This document shows positions 11,192 to 25,100 of a stretch of DNA of 64,000 bases, piece by piece. Below the pieces are notes generated by a model, which saw nothing but the letters and a program-made list of their open reading frames with translations, was not told the origin of the DNA and ran no database searches. The position numbers and the translations under genes are program-made. How positions within the stretch are numbered: position 1 is the first letter of the stretch; every line of letters begins with the position of its first letter. Origin of the DNA: Zerene cesonia (taxonomy: Eukaryota; Arthropoda; Insecta; Lepidoptera; Pieridae); the NCBI RefSeq assembly GCF_012273895.1, contig NC_052119.1, positions 6,891,990 through 6,955,989 on the forward strand, read 5' to 3'.

Positions 11192-11420
11192 GTATGTGCT
11201 CGACCCGAGCAAACACACCGAGAACACCGAACCGGGGAAGCACCACACCTCTATAGAAGACCGGTGTGAAATATAGTAGCATGCTACTGTACTTCGTATG
11301 GTGACTAGGGGAGCTGGAGACACGTTTCCTTTTCCTCATACTTCCCAGTCCATTCCAAGTCCATCGTTTCAGTCGTCAATCATTTCTTTATTCTTTACAT
11401 TTTAAAAGAGGGCGGCGGAT
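11192..11420 (-). repeat. GC-rich interspersed repeat, copy 3
   Basis: The reverse complement matches the copy at 6650-6875 along most of its length: GGACTGGGAAGTATGAGGAA, then CACACCGGTCTTCTATAGAG, then TGCTTCCCCGGTTCGG. It also has the extra CGCCGCCCTCTTTTAAAATG end that the copy at 7921 shares. Many substitutions mark it as old. Confidence 0.75.
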
Positions 11421-14400
11421 TACCAGAAACAGTATCAAATAATCAAAAAAATCTATCGCTCTGTCTTTCTCAGTAAACCGATTTATATGTGTGAAAGATC
11501 CCGGAATCGAAGATGATTGCCTAGAGTTCTTTATCTATGTGAAAAAACACATTTGTATGAATATAGAATAATAAAGACAACAACCATATTCATATTGGAC
11601 ACACATAAACACACACACGGATCGCTCACTTCATACTTTTATTGACACACCGATTTTGTTGATCTGTGTCCGCCGTGTGCGAGCTGACTTCATTTGCATA
11701 CATAGAACATAAATTCTCGTTTGTAAGATCACATTGGCATTTTTATTGTGCACCTCTTTGTACGGGGCAAAAAATTGACAGTTTTTTATAACGAGATAGA
11801 CCATAACGTGACCCTTGCTCGGCTCTATACAAATATTAATTCTTTCCATGTTGAAGCGGCTAATCATTTTTTACGGCGAGGCAATTTTCCTACCTGTTAT
11901 GGGCAGATAGATAGGCGAGTTTTGTAATATTTGATAATTGTTGGTTGCTTGGTCAACGGCCTTCTGTTACGATAACAGATTTTTGATTAAAAGTTTCTTA
12001 AATATTATTTATTAGGGTTGAATAATTTTTAACAAAAAATAACGATTCTTTGTAACGTTTTAAGGGATATTGTGAAGAAGTTAGGCAAGATTATCGTTAA
12101 GGTAATTTTTCATAAAATTTAATGATATAATAAAAATGACTAAATTTCTATCTACACTTATGGAAATTAAAGATTTTGTTTTTAACGTTGTTCATAACTC
12201 TTTCGTTCAAAAACTGAAACACCAAACTGATTTCACAAATTCTTGCCATTAATAATTCATCTTTGTTAATTTACATAGGCTTCTTATTTACTCCGGGTGA
12301 TACCGGGCGAAGGCAACTGGTATCTGATTAGAAAAATTCACTGCGATTATTACGATTTATTAATAAATTAACAGCAGTAACGCTTGTATATGAAAACAAA
12401 ACATTCAGTAAGATCACCAATAGCCATCAACGCTTAAATATACGTCTTCAGATTTTACGAGGAATCATTAAAATGTTTTAAATTTGATTTATGTAGCCCT
12501 CGAAGTGATCAGTGCATTGCATTCAAATTATAAACAGTCTTCAATGAAAGACTATTCATCTGTTATTGTACTGCTATAATATTTACAGCAGCTGTAAACA
12601 TTTCGGCTATTAAATGTATCGTTATTAATATGTTTCCGAGTATGTTTCTAATCTTCGGTTTTAAGGTTATTAACGATTGATCTGCTTTATGCTCTATAAA
12701 TTGAATGTTTTCTACTAATGTGTTCCGACTTTGTTGCTTGTGCCTTGTCGTTTATTATTTAATTTAATTTGTTTACATGGGAAGAAGGAACTGGTAATTT
12801 TACTAGGTTTTGTAACGCTATTGTACTCTTATAGACTTTTATTTTTATAGATTTTTCTTAGAAATAGATTTTGTTTAGGTGAAAGAATGTGATTTCATTT
12901 AATGACTGTTATGCAATTTTGTATCTTTTATTTTTTTATATAATGGCATTAAGATTAAACATTACTACTGATAAACGTTATTAATATGTATTTACAAGTG
13001 GAAGGAATAAACACAAATTCAATCTGACGAATCAGTATGAAGAAAACTTAAATTTTAATCGATTACGTTTCATTGGATTACATTGATTTGGAATAGATTA
13101 TTTTTTAACTTTAATGACATCGACTTAGCATGGAAAATCGAGACTAATTAAGGATTAACAAATAATATTAACAAGACGTACGAAGACAATTAAATATAAT
13201 ATTTTAATGAATATATTAATTGTTATTGTAATAATCTATCAAATTAATTAATTATAGATCGCTTTATAATCGTAACATAGTTCTAGTCACGTTCATCATT
13301 ATTGTAAGACAAAGCTTGTCCCGTGATCGAATCCTTTGCTTTATGAGGTCATAAAATACCAAACAGCCTGTCGTGTCTTGTCCGATCTGAGCGTGCGAGC
13401 GTATAATGAAAAACTCTATACGATTTGAAAGGGTGAGATTTGGAAGGCATTTTTTAGAAATTCAGTGTACTTAAAGTATGTATAATAAACAATATATCAT
13501 TATGAAATATTAAAGAAGCTCCAGTTAATTAAATTAAATTAAATAGTCAAACATTTTATGTGAAAAAAATGGAGATGAGATTCGTGTTCTTTTCAATACA
13601 AGCATATGGTCTACTTTAATTTACCTGTGATATAGACAAGAAATATCCTTTTATGCCATCCTAATCAATTATAGTACTTAAATCTTTATAACAGGCACAG
13701 CGTATTACCCTTATTAATTATAATATAAAGATATTAAATTCAGACAAAGCAGTTGCTATATTTTTATAATTTTTGAAAAGTATACGAACCCGCACCTTCA
13801 TTGGTCGAACAGAGACACAGCAAGGGATTTTGTTTGCAAATACGCGTTTTGAAATGTCTGTGAAAATTGACCCTTGTTCCCAACGCGAGTGGGAGTAAGT
13901 ACAATATTTATGTTGTGTTCCAGTCATTGTTCATCAAGACATTGCAAGTAATCCGAGACAAATAATGTGCAAATTATTGGAATTAGGCTACGAGTGGGCT
14001 GGCCTCTGAGTTGGCTATGTAGTGAGAACTAATGTTTAAGCATGACGAATGTCTAGAGCCACTTCCTCGTCGGTTCATTAGGTAGCTATTCAGGGAGACA
14101 ATAATAAACTACAGCGAACTTTTGGATTTAATTAAACATGTTTACACGTTATTGTGTATTTTTTATTTGGAAATATGTACGTACATTATTATTCTTTAGA
14201 TGTCATTTGAGATAATAAATTTGTTTTTTGTCGTTTTAATTACATATATTCGTAATGGCTTTTAATAAACCAAATAAAAAATATTTGAATCATATTTATT
14301 TTGGTTCTTCGGACGTTTCTCTGTTATTTGTCACTAACAACTGTTTTCTCGTGCACAAAATAAACTCAAGACTAACAAATATTGATCTTTAGAGACATAA

Positions 14401-17261
14401 CATATACTACATTATTATTATTACTACATAAGTTCGTATATTTTCATTTAACTCTTGTGAGCATCCCCGTTTACAATTGAACATTTACGTATGAAAGCTT
14501 TTTCGTGTTTAAATAATTTATTAGAACATTGAATTGTGATCAGTTTCAAATCCGAAGAGAAAAAAAAAACGGTACATCGAAAAGATTTTTACAATCAATT
14601 TTGTGCTCTAAATGACAATATTATTTGACCGCAATAAAATCGTATTTATTTTACATTTATTGAAAGATACGTTAGTTATCGGTGATTGGAAGCTCAAATA
14701 CTCATAATAATATTACCTACCGCATATAACGATCTTTATGAGAATGAAAATTGTTCGCTTATTACTGCCACCGGATTTATAAAATAATGTGAGCGTGGGC
14801 GGAGAACCCAAAATCTTTATATGCAGAAATTGTCGATAAATAACAAGATTTGCATGAATATCATGGATTTTTTTACAAATTGACCATCACTCATATTTTA
14901 TTGCTGTTCTCCAGAATAAATGAGTTGTCACTTTATGCAACGTTGGACTATCTGTAATGACTAAAATAATATGTCTATGGAAGATATAAGAATATTTTTT
15001 TAACAAATTTCAATGGAGATTGAGTTACCGCATTTTTTGCTTGAATATTAATGATGTACTATTTATTTTCTCGCTTAAATAGACGTTGAATTAAATTATT
15101 TATACGAATACATCGCTAGATTATTGTAATATTCTTAAACAGTGTTCCATAATAGGTACTCTCTTTTTATTTTATAAAGTAAATTAAGCCTCCCAAATTC
15201 CAAAACACACACTTAAAGTAAATATTTAAAAACTAACGCTCGTTAAGTGCAGTCAATTAATGCGAAAGGCTTTTTAAGGAGACCACTGTAAACCCTTTAT
15301 CTTATCCAAAACAAGGCGCATATCTATAATGACGCAGTTAAAAACTGTGTGCATAGAATTTTATGAATACAGCACCCATAAAAAGTAAGTTAATGATATT
15401 ATGATGTTATTATACAAACAAGAGTCCCGGTTAAACGGCAGGTTTATGTTATGATTGGTGTTCTAAAATAAATTACCCGTGGATTTTTAGGATTTATTGT
15501 GAGCTTTTATGAGTATTGTTTTCGGTGGTTGTACTAGTTGATGTTTATTTGATGTGTGTGCCATTGAAATCCATTGTCTTGAAAAATGATATAGTTAACC
15601 TTATCAGAAGCCATTCCATAATATTTTATATATTTTATCGCCTGCTAAAATATTGATGGGTATATTTTTTTCACGTTCTTGTTGGACGAAATTAGACTAG
15701 ATGTATATTGCATTTATACATCTTTAAGATGAGATAATTATTTCCTATATACCGTGTATTTTTTTTTTCAAAATAAAAGTTCCTGTAGTTACTAATGGTC
15801 CATCGGTTTCGGCGATTATTATACGTGAGTCTGGATTTGAGACAAAGAAGTTCACAACCAACCATTTATTTTCATTAAGGCCGTGAATCTCTTCAAACTA
15901 ACAGCATTCAACTTTAACAGGGTCTCAATTCCCAAGGGTTGAAAGTATCACTGCAAACCTAACAAAACGTGTTCAAATTCGTTGTCACGTTTTCAATCGT
16001 GATTTATATTGTGTTTAAAACGAGTGAATGTCTTTTTATATAAAGTGTATCAAGAGTGGACAATAAATTCACAGAACATTTACTCGGGCCAGACTGGGAA
16101 CGCGTGTTGATGCATGAAAATAAATATTACGTCCTGACATTGGGTTAGTTTTATCGTTTTAACAAAAGACAAAGGTTAACACGCCCACAGACGGGATATC
16201 GGAATTATGGAGTTCTTTCTGAGGGCATTCCGGACCTAATGATTTCGAAGGCTACCCTCCCCTTGAATGTAAAACGACCCCGCCCTTGGAATGAATTGAA
16301 ACACTGGTTGTATTTTTTTGCTATTCATTAATTGTTGTTTTTCGACAGTCGGCCCACAACAGCGAATTTAATGACTTGGCCGATTTTAATCATAAAGTTT
16401 TAACTGTTCCGAGATGATATTTTTAATTTTTGATCCCTGTTCGGTTTTCTATAAGAAGTTTTGAGTTTAGAAAATAAACTTGAGTGTGTATTTGGGTGTT
16501 TGATGTTAAATGCGAGAGGTCAAAAAACTTATTTATTTAAAAATATAAAATTTGTAAAGTGATGCAAAATTGTCGCCTGTAAGACCACATAAGAAGTTAA
16601 TAACAAGTTATTTGGCAACAAAATAATAAAAAAAGATTTATTCATAATTATATATTCAATTTCTATTGCAATAAAATACAGACTTGTATTAAAATCGTAT
16701 AGATTACATAAACATGCAAACAGTGATTTCAAAATTAGCTCTTATTGTCATGGCATAATGTTTATATTAGAATGTATATCTACAGCTTACCGAATTACGT
16801 GTCTAAAAATATTAATATACGGTCGGTAAGTCGATAAACGAGGTGTTTTGTCATCTGTGTGTAATCTAAATCCCCTCAAACGCATCAATCCTCGTTTTGT
16901 GGCGCCCACGCGTAGTCTTTAGTCTAAATATTAACATCAATTACGTTAACATCAGCTAAAGCGAATATCTCTAAAAAAACTCATTATGATGATGACTCGT
17001 GAGAACTATCGAAATATCAGTTTTAATATTTGAAGGAATGCATATTATTACATATGAAATTAATCAAATATGACAAATGTAGGTACCTATATTACATGTA
17101 GATTTTTTTTTTTGTTTTAAATGTTTTTTTAGAAGTTGTTATCAAATTTAGGTACATAAGTTAAAGGGATGTCTTCTGAGATACAGGTAGTATTTTTGAT
17201 TGTTACCTAGTTCAGAAGGCAGAGCATTGTTGTAAATTCAATATTTTTCTTTATTTTTTAT
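11421..17261. other. No recognised feature (about 5.8 kb, AT-rich)
   Basis: I see no coding frame with a recognisable domain. Frames of 60-80 codons (11631-11867, 13718-13927, 16529-16732) are within chance. A slightly GC-richer block around 16170-16300 may be a conserved non-coding element, but nothing in it is recognisable. Confidence 0.5.
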
Positions 17262-17565
17262 AAAAAATCGGTCAAGTGCGTTTCAGACTCACAATACTGA
17301 GTGTTCAGTACAAATAAGTTAACAATGAGGTCACCCACGCTACTTTACCTAAATTTTTATTTTTGGTAATTGATGTTACAGTGGAAACAGAAATACGTCA
17401 TTTTTTTAAATTTCACTTGACTAACTTAGATACAGTATGAGATACAGTCTGTTGACAGACAAACGGACATATAAAAAGCCAGACGGGTAGACGGACAACG
17501 AAGTATTAGTAAAATGAATTAGTAGATACGTAATCCTTTTACCCTGTGGGTACGGAACTCTAAAA
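17262..17565. repeat. 'GGTCAAGTGCG' interspersed repeat, copy 1
   Basis: It begins TAAAAAATCGGTCAAGTGCG, has GATACAGTCTGTTGACAGAC and a run of ACGGAC-type repeats in the second half, and ends CCCTGTGGGTACGGAACTCT. The copy at 37907-38213 has the same order of blocks. No terminal inverted repeats, poly-A or Pol III boxes are visible, so its class is open. It is common in lepidopteran DNA by my recollection. Confidence 0.8.
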
Positions 17566-18600
17566 TGCAACACTTCTAACTTTTAACATAAAATGTGACT
17601 TATCATTATTCAAAATCGTTAAGGGAAATTAGCACTAATTAAATTATAGTTATTAAAGCGCTCGTGGGACAAAATATTTGGTCGGCTCTGACCCAGGACA
17701 TTATGGATGGGTAAAGTTCGTGACCAAATCTGTGGAGATTTACAAATTACAGGGCAAGGAGAATCATCCATTATAAAAGTAAAAGTACAGCGCGTACGTG
17801 GAAGTTACGAGTATTATTTTTTAATGTAAACGTTGTTATCAAATACTATAAACCCAGGATAGGTAATGTGTTATGAAAGCTTAATAACACGATATATATT
17901 GTTTTCTCAGTAATAGAATTATGCATTAAAATTTTCAAATTAATAAACGGATTCGATATTTTGGGTAGGAACACACACTTATTACCAGGCTTAAATAAAT
18001 ATATTCAATTTAGTTGTTAATGATTGAAGTCTTTCTTGAAACGAAAACATACAATGCAGTACTTAATAAAATAAAATACTTCTAATATATAACTATCATA
18101 TCCGGCCACGCGTTGCTGTGTCTGAGTAATAATTAAAAATATTAAGATTGTAAATTATAGGAATAATTAATTGAAATAAAAACTATCATATATCTTAAGT
18201 TGGACCAAATTACACATAAAATGCCAAATCAAAATCGGTTGAATTAGTGTCGAGTTTATTGGGAACATACATAATAACACTGGATTTTTATATTATTAAG
18301 ATAAGATATAGCATAAGTCGTGTCTCATATTGTAGTATGTCGTAATTCGGTAAGGAATTATTCATTAACTATTACAGAAACATGAGTAATCTTGCCTTGA
18401 AATAATCGACATTTACATTACGGTATTTGTAATAGATCCTTCACATAATCGTTACATCTATAAGATGATTCAGTAGTCGGTCATTAGATCATCATCATTA
18501 ACAATATCGTAAACATGAATTTATGATGTATTCATGATTATACGTAAAATATTTTAAAAGCTTAGAAGGCCGCCAGAACATAAATATATTATGAAAAATA
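17566..18600. other. No recognised feature (AT-rich)
   Basis: I see no gene or recognised repeat. Confidence 0.5.
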
Positions 18601-18757
18601 CTAGCTGCGCCCCGCGGTTTCACCTGCGTAAGTCCGCATCCCGTAGGAATATCGGGATAAAAAGTTGCCTATATGTTATTCCATGTGTCCAGCTGTTCGC
18701 GTACCAAATTTCATTGCAATCGGTTTTTGTGTGAAAGAGCAACAAACACACACATAT
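18601..18757 (-). mobile_element. Helitron-type element, one end intact
   Basis: CTAG at 18601-18604 follows an A. Read on the minus strand, a hairpin (GCAGGTGAAACCGCGGGG) lies just before CTAG, the layout of a Helitron 3' end. The body has ACCAAATTTCATTGCAATCG and GTGTGAAAGAG, shared with the copy at 60024. The opposite end (AGTAGGA) is lost after AACAAACACACACATATG. Confidence 0.75.
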
Positions 18758-21700
18758 GAAGCACGATAGTTAAGCAGTCAAAATTTTAAGAATTTATCTA
18801 TTTCTTTTGTCGCTATAGCTACTAATGATTATCAGCAATGTTCGGTGAGGCCATCAATTGGACGGGAGACCAATTTTTGATTGCTGGTGGTCTTTAGCTT
18901 ATTTGTACAAAACTTTAATTACTGTTTCGAATCAGATTCGCACTTGACCATCTTTTTTCATTATAAATTCTTTAGTACAAGTTTTTGTAAGTATTTTTTA
19001 GTTATTGCCCGAACTTTTTATACATCCATCTGAATTTATTCAATAATCAGCTAGTCTTTAAAAAATATCTATTCGTAGGAATTGTATGCACTGGTTATTG
19101 GCCTGACGCCCGTCAAAAAACGTCCAAATACTATCAATAAATACAGCGAAGCATATCGTGATATTGTTACACAATCAAACGCTACCAGTACTGTTAGATT
19201 TATCTTTAAATCACATTATTTTCTAGTAGAATGCTCTCCAAATCTATTTGCAACGCGACAGCTGATCTCGATTGCGAAGAGATCATTTCTCAATAAACAG
19301 TATTCAGAGAGGCACGTGAACGACAATCGTGAGGTTAGGCAAACTGATAATATTAAACTATTTGTTTAGAATTATTTGTTGTATAAAATTAGTATTTGAT
19401 AGAAAATTAATCTTCATATATTTTAAGATGTCATTGCTAAGAGTACTAAACGAAAGTAATGTCTATTAAAACATTTATAATATCGAAATCTAATGAAGTT
19501 TTCGTACCTACAGCTAAATCATAATTAAATTGGAAAATTTAACAATATTAAACATTCCCTAAACTACCACATAACTGACTCTTTATCGAATGAGTATACC
19601 ATATAAATAAAATACAGAATCGATGGCCACATATTATTTTAAAATAATTATTAATTTCCAATAAACTTCTTCTGCGCGAAACAATTTTTGGTTCAACAAA
19701 ATGGGCGTGAGACGCTCGCCGCCCATACGCAGTCGACGGCTATTAAATTATTTCACATTTATCATTATTAAGCCATAAGGCACGCTGGTATAAAGGAACA
19801 AATATTTATTTTTTACGAACCGTTTCATAGTTAGTTTTGATAAATAATATTCTATGATCCGATGCGATATATTCGTGTTGAGACGTATTCAAGAAATAAA
19901 TAAATTTAATTCAATAAAATACTCATTATGTCTAATTGATGTTCAGAAATATAACTTTAATGATAATACTCGTAACATTACTTTTATAACTATATTTAAT
20001 TATAACAAACATATTTTATTTTTATTTTATTACTATTTATTTGATTGTAGAACAATTTTACTGCATGAGAAGGGACGGTCTTATTTACCTTATTTTGTCA
20101 GGGGTTTAAATCCAACACAACCATATTCCCATACATATCTAGTGCATGAGTAATAAATCTATTTCATAGTCATGATTACGTACACACGTCATAAATTATT
20201 AATATCTAGGCTGTATCAACCTAACGAAGGAACTTTACATCCAATCGCCCTGACCTAGTGAGAGACAATAGGAATGCAAAGACTGACTCATTCGGTATAA
20301 TCTGCATTTTCGTTCACCATTCAAACGTACAACTATGTACAACGTACAACTAACTACTATATATTCGTACGTTCAACTATGGACATTAGGTATCTCATTT
20401 ACTCTTTAAATAAACTCCATATGTGGGACTGTAAAAGGGATAGTCGTGAAATAATTTCGATTGTAGACGATAATTAATCATTTGATCGTGATTACAGCGT
20501 AGTTGTATTAATCAAGTGTAATCACAACTCTGTGTAAATGTGTTAATGTGATTAATAATGCAATCCGTGAATCAAATTTGATTAACTGTACAGCGGCGAA
20601 CGAATTTTTGATTGTGCCCGAACAATGTATTCGATTCTGTAAATCTTTATTCATATTGTTCCGGATTTGAAAGGTTCGTCGGAATTTGAGGTGGTCGACA
20701 GATAAATCAATCGTTTTGCATTGGTTTGATAATGACATTGTACCGGTTGTTTTGTTGTGATAAAGAGGGGATTTCATCAAAATCCTTTTATCATATTTAT
20801 CATTTGTCAAACTTATTCATACCTATGGACTAAAATTCAATTAAATCGATTGGTGATGAAACTTTTTTGGTTGTGTCAAAAAGCTTTAATTATTTATCGT
20901 ACACGTATGCGATTGTCTATATAATAAATATGTAAATAGATATACTTATTTAAATGTTATTAACACATAACACTGTGAATGTTTGTTTGAAAAATTCCTT
21001 CGATCATTTTACATGAACGCCATTATATGAACACCATTGTGCGTCCATTGCTCAGAGTACCCACTCTTTACATACGTATCGAATTATAAACGATTTAAAT
21101 TCATGTAAAGCTACAAAGTAGACTCATTTTTGTGAGTTAATAAATTTTAACCCTTTTTTACGGCCCGCATATCATAAATCAGACACATGTTAGCCAATTA
21201 TTTCCAACAATCCTTCAAGTTATGGCATATAAATGTGTTTATTGTTAATTACACGTGTAACGGCATCCAACGATTGTCTTGATAACTCGCTGACGAACGT
21301 TAGGACGGAAATGTAGGGAAAAACTTGTAATTGTACAGGAGTGGCCAGTGATAATAACTCATTTGGTTTGACAGGGCTGTCCATAGTCTTGTTTTTTATG
21401 AAAACTTAAACTATGATTGGTAATACTTGTTAATACGATGCATTTATTTTGTTTTTTTTTTCGTGGAACTGCGGCTGAAATATAAATATATCTAGAATCT
21501 CAAAAGAACTACAGCTGTATATCTGTTTTAATTTCATATGGAAATATTCAATAGATATGAAGACGACAATTAATTTTATAGGAAACTTTTCCATTAAATA
21601 AATAAATGGAAGTTATTTTTATACTTAAGCTAATCCAAATAAATTAAAACGTTAAGTCGGCTATAGATAACACAGTGATAAATATACCTACGAATATTTT

Positions 21701-22698
21701 GTTCATAAGAAACTGCGATATCTACCCAGCGTGATTCTTTACGATCTTCCTATAAGAAGAATATAATGTGGATTTGCAATATTACAAAAGAAGATAAAAA
21801 GCGCATTGTGGACAACCCTGTCCTGTGCTAGGGACCTGTGACGAGTACCCTAGAATAATGGAAGCTAAGTGTCGTTTGACAGTCATTCGAAACACGTAAA
21901 TGCTTACACGGTGATAACGTCATTTTATGGAAGTGTAAAATAAGATTTTATGGCATAATAATTGTTTTTAAAATGTTTTTGTGTGATGTCTTCCACATTC
22001 AAAATGGCCGTCAACACGAAATGGGGCTTTTAATTTGCATATAATTCATACCAGAGTAATTCTCAAAAATTTCCTAGCGTACGAAAAACAAATTCTCACG
22101 TTTATAAATAGATACGTATAGAACAATATTAAGTATAAGACAAACGACACTGTTATTTTTTAACACATTACCTTAAGAACTTACTTCCAGTGAAAGAACT
22201 GTGGTTAAATCCACAAATAACGATAGTATTAAGTGTAATAAGCGTACTAATACTGGTCGTATTTGTAAGATCCTGGCCCCTATTTCCAGTTCATTGCATA
22301 GGAAGTTTGATGTTTAGCTAATTGCGCTAATCCGATTCAAGTAAGCAGCCGACGCAGAAACTTTCCACTCGAGCGGCTCGCAAAAAGCGTCTTAACAGTA
22401 GCCTTGTATTTCTTCTTTTAATTCTTCACACAACATGCCACCACATTATTAATAATAATATGAGTTATGGTAGGATTTAGTATTATATTATCTGTGCCTC
22501 AGACATGAACGAATACCTACTTTAGTATGTGGTGAAGATTGACTACAGGTCATTTTAGGCCTTATGTAAGCATTGATGTTTAAGAGTACATGTAAAAATT
22601 TTTAATACACTTAATGATGGTTAGCTAATCAGTTAATATTTGACCAAAAATTGGAAAACCGTGTCTTCTTCCTTCCATGTCGTCGTCCAAGGCAATAA
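18758..22698. other. No recognised feature (about 3.9 kb, AT-rich)
   Basis: I see no recognised gene. Frames at 19082-19369, 19854-20153 and 20508-20810 reach 95-100 codons but have no recognisable domain, membrane pattern or coding-like composition. A short cluster of ACGTACAACTA-like repeats lies at about 20325-20385. Confidence 0.45.
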
Positions 22699-22851
22699 TC
22701 CTACTTATATTATAAATGCGAAAGTTTGTAAGGATGTGTGTGCGTTTGTTGCACTTTCAGGCAAAAACCACTGAACCTATTGCAATGAAATTTGGTACGT
22801 AGACACACGATATAGGTAACTTTTTATCCTGATATTGCGGGGCGCAGCTAG
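22699..22851 (+). mobile_element. Short Helitron-type element, complete ends
   Basis: It starts TCCTACTTATATTATAAATG at 22699 after an A and ends GCGCAGCTAG at 22851 before a T, exactly the A|T insertion of Helitrons. The GC-rich pre-terminal stretch GCGGGGCGCAG is retained. At 153 bp it is non-coding and non-autonomous. It is the plus-strand counterpart of the copy at 60024-60223. Confidence 0.85.
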
Positions 22852-22920
22852 TTAATCGATAAAGATAGCAAGAAATATCCAAAGTACTTGTGATGATAAA
22901 GTATAGGTAGGTTTTTATGT

Positions 22921-22996
22921 TATAGAACATATAATTCGGAATTACTGTTCCGAATTATATTTCTATATGAATTAAAATTATATTATATGTTCTATA
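22921..22996. repeat. Nested inverted repeats (two-level palindrome)
   Basis: Outer arms TATAGAACATATAAT (22921-22935) and its exact complement (22982-22996) enclose an inner pair, ATATAATTCGGA (22929-22940) and its exact complement (22949-22960). The inner stem has an 8-nt loop. The two levels share TATAAT, so they are alternative hairpins. Possibly a miniature foldback element. Confidence 0.8.
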
Positions 22997-25068
22997 TAAT
23001 TTTGGAATGGTATTGTATACGTATTTTTCAGTTAAGTCATCATTGTTGAACATGACGCCTAGAATGTATGTTACTTGTTAGAGATTGATGTACAATATGG
23101 ACAATCACTTTTATATTGCAGATTAAGTATGCTTAAATTTTACATTTTGTATACGAGTTCTAAATTATTATTAAGAGGTCTAAATTTCAACCTTCTAATG
23201 AAAGGAATGAATTTAGATCTTTTCTGTACCACAGAACAACAATTAAAAAAATATATGGCTAATGCCTTTTTCAAACATAAAATCTGCGGGATTATAATAC
23301 GAGCGACGTTTTTAATTACATTAAAATGGTATATACATGTGAAAACTTGTAATTGGCCTTATTTTCTTTTTTCACTTTACTAAGTAGTAAGTTGTATTTA
23401 TAGCTGTAAGTTTTTTTTTATTAAATAAATAAATAAATAATTTTTTATTTATGGAATTGGAAAAGCAACAACTTAAATATGTGTTGTAATAAGCTTTAAA
23501 TGTGCTTTTGTTAATTACGATCGTTCATTATAAAGTACATATGACTTCCACCAATTATTCAAACATATTAATGTTTATTTGTTCTTAAATTATACATAAA
23601 TCTTACAGTCGGATACAAAAATTAACTATTTGTATTGCTGACACGGCACAAAGCGCCGCTAGCTCTTCCAATTTTTTATCAGACAATGTAAAACAACATA
23701 TGGATGTCGTCATATTTCTCGTGCCTTATTATAATCAGTGTCAGGTAAACATGGTGTCTATTGTTAGTTTTTTTTTCGGAAATACAAATAAATTAAAGAT
23801 TCGAGGCTACCTGGGCTCGAGTGCCGATTTTCGGAATTTCGCTTTTAGAAAAAAATTGATGCTCGCCGCAAACATTGTATTTGTGTGGTTACAAAGTAAA
23901 AGAAATATGAAAGTGGTTAAAAACCTTTTATTGATTGATTGGCTAAAATATTAATGTATTATTATAACAATTATGCACCTAATTTGTAATGTTTACACAT
24001 CTTAACTAATATAAAAAAGAGGTAAAACTTGTGAATTTGATTTTAAAAATTCTTTACTAATAAAGCCACGTTATCGGTGAGTGCTATATATTATTTAGAT
24101 ATAATTTATTTTGTTTATTTTTCGCGGGACGAGCGGCTTATATTGAATAAAGTGTAAATCTAATAGAAAAAATTATCTAATATATAAATTTCCTTTTTCA
24201 ACAAATTCATTGCTATACTATAAAAGTTATCCACCTCTGCATTTCACAGCAGGGCATTACAATGAACCATAAAAAAAGATCCAGCCGCTCTTCCTGACTT
24301 GCATTCAAATTTACTACTAATACATTGCTCGCTATAATACTTCACTGTTCCAATACACTAATTGAAATACAGCAATGTAAATCAATAGAGAAGACAACAT
24401 AAATTCTGGTAGAACAGACAGGACAGACGTCATATGGCGATCCGTTTTTGTTTCTTTGTTTTTGCGATTGTTCTTGGGTATATTTTAGAGCGCCTATTAA
24501 TCAAGGTTGTAATTATTTTCAGACACGAATACATCAATTTTGTTAAATAGTTAAAACGCAGCTTGTACGTCACTTTGTCGGGTGATTTTTTTTCAAATAT
24601 TCGAGTTTGGTATAAAGATAATGTTAAATAATAAAACTGTATTTGACATACAAATTATTACAACAATGACTATCTTTATATTCTATAATATCTTCTGTAC
24701 GTGTGTTTGTCATTGTAATTTTTTGTGTGTTACGCGAATTCGAGGTTGGTTGAAATTTACAACTTGAATGCGAGTAAAGCCGTAGGCAAAAGCTAAACGC
24801 ATAAATAATTAATTGTATGCTATTGATATATTAATATATGTTTTATACGTTATATGTTTATACTTTATACGTTTTATTATTTATAATAAAAATATAGCAT
24901 TTTTCGCTAGCTTTTGTATAAAAAGATTTCATTATTGTGTGATTCAATAATTTACTTCGATTGTACATACATTACTTAAGGAAGTATCCTAAGATGAAAA
25001 AGTTGCTTTTAATAGCGCGGCAGCTGCATTTTTACGTTGAACAGAGAATGTATCGGAAATTCCTTTCC
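22997..25068. other. No recognised gene; (AAAT)n tract inside
   Basis: AT-rich. A (TAAA)n microsatellite is at 23422-23440. Frames at 23075-23383 and 23700-23954 are 102 and 84 codons, with no recognisable domain. Nothing else is recognised. Confidence 0.45.
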
Positions 25069-25100
25069 AGAATAACAGTTGTTACATTAACTGTTATTCT
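25069..25100. repeat. Perfect 12-bp hairpin
   Basis: AGAATAACAGTT at 25069-25080 pairs perfectly with 25089-25100 around an 8-nt loop. There is no evidence of transcription. It is too short to be a typical pre-miRNA unless weaker pairing extends it. Confidence 0.7.

Noticed and set aside
10992..11339. 115-codon minus-strand frame
   Set aside because: It begins in a dispersed GC-rich repeat and continues into unremarkable AT-rich DNA.
20508..20810. 100-codon minus-strand frame
   Set aside because: AT-rich composition typical of the region, no recognisable domain, no neighbouring exons.
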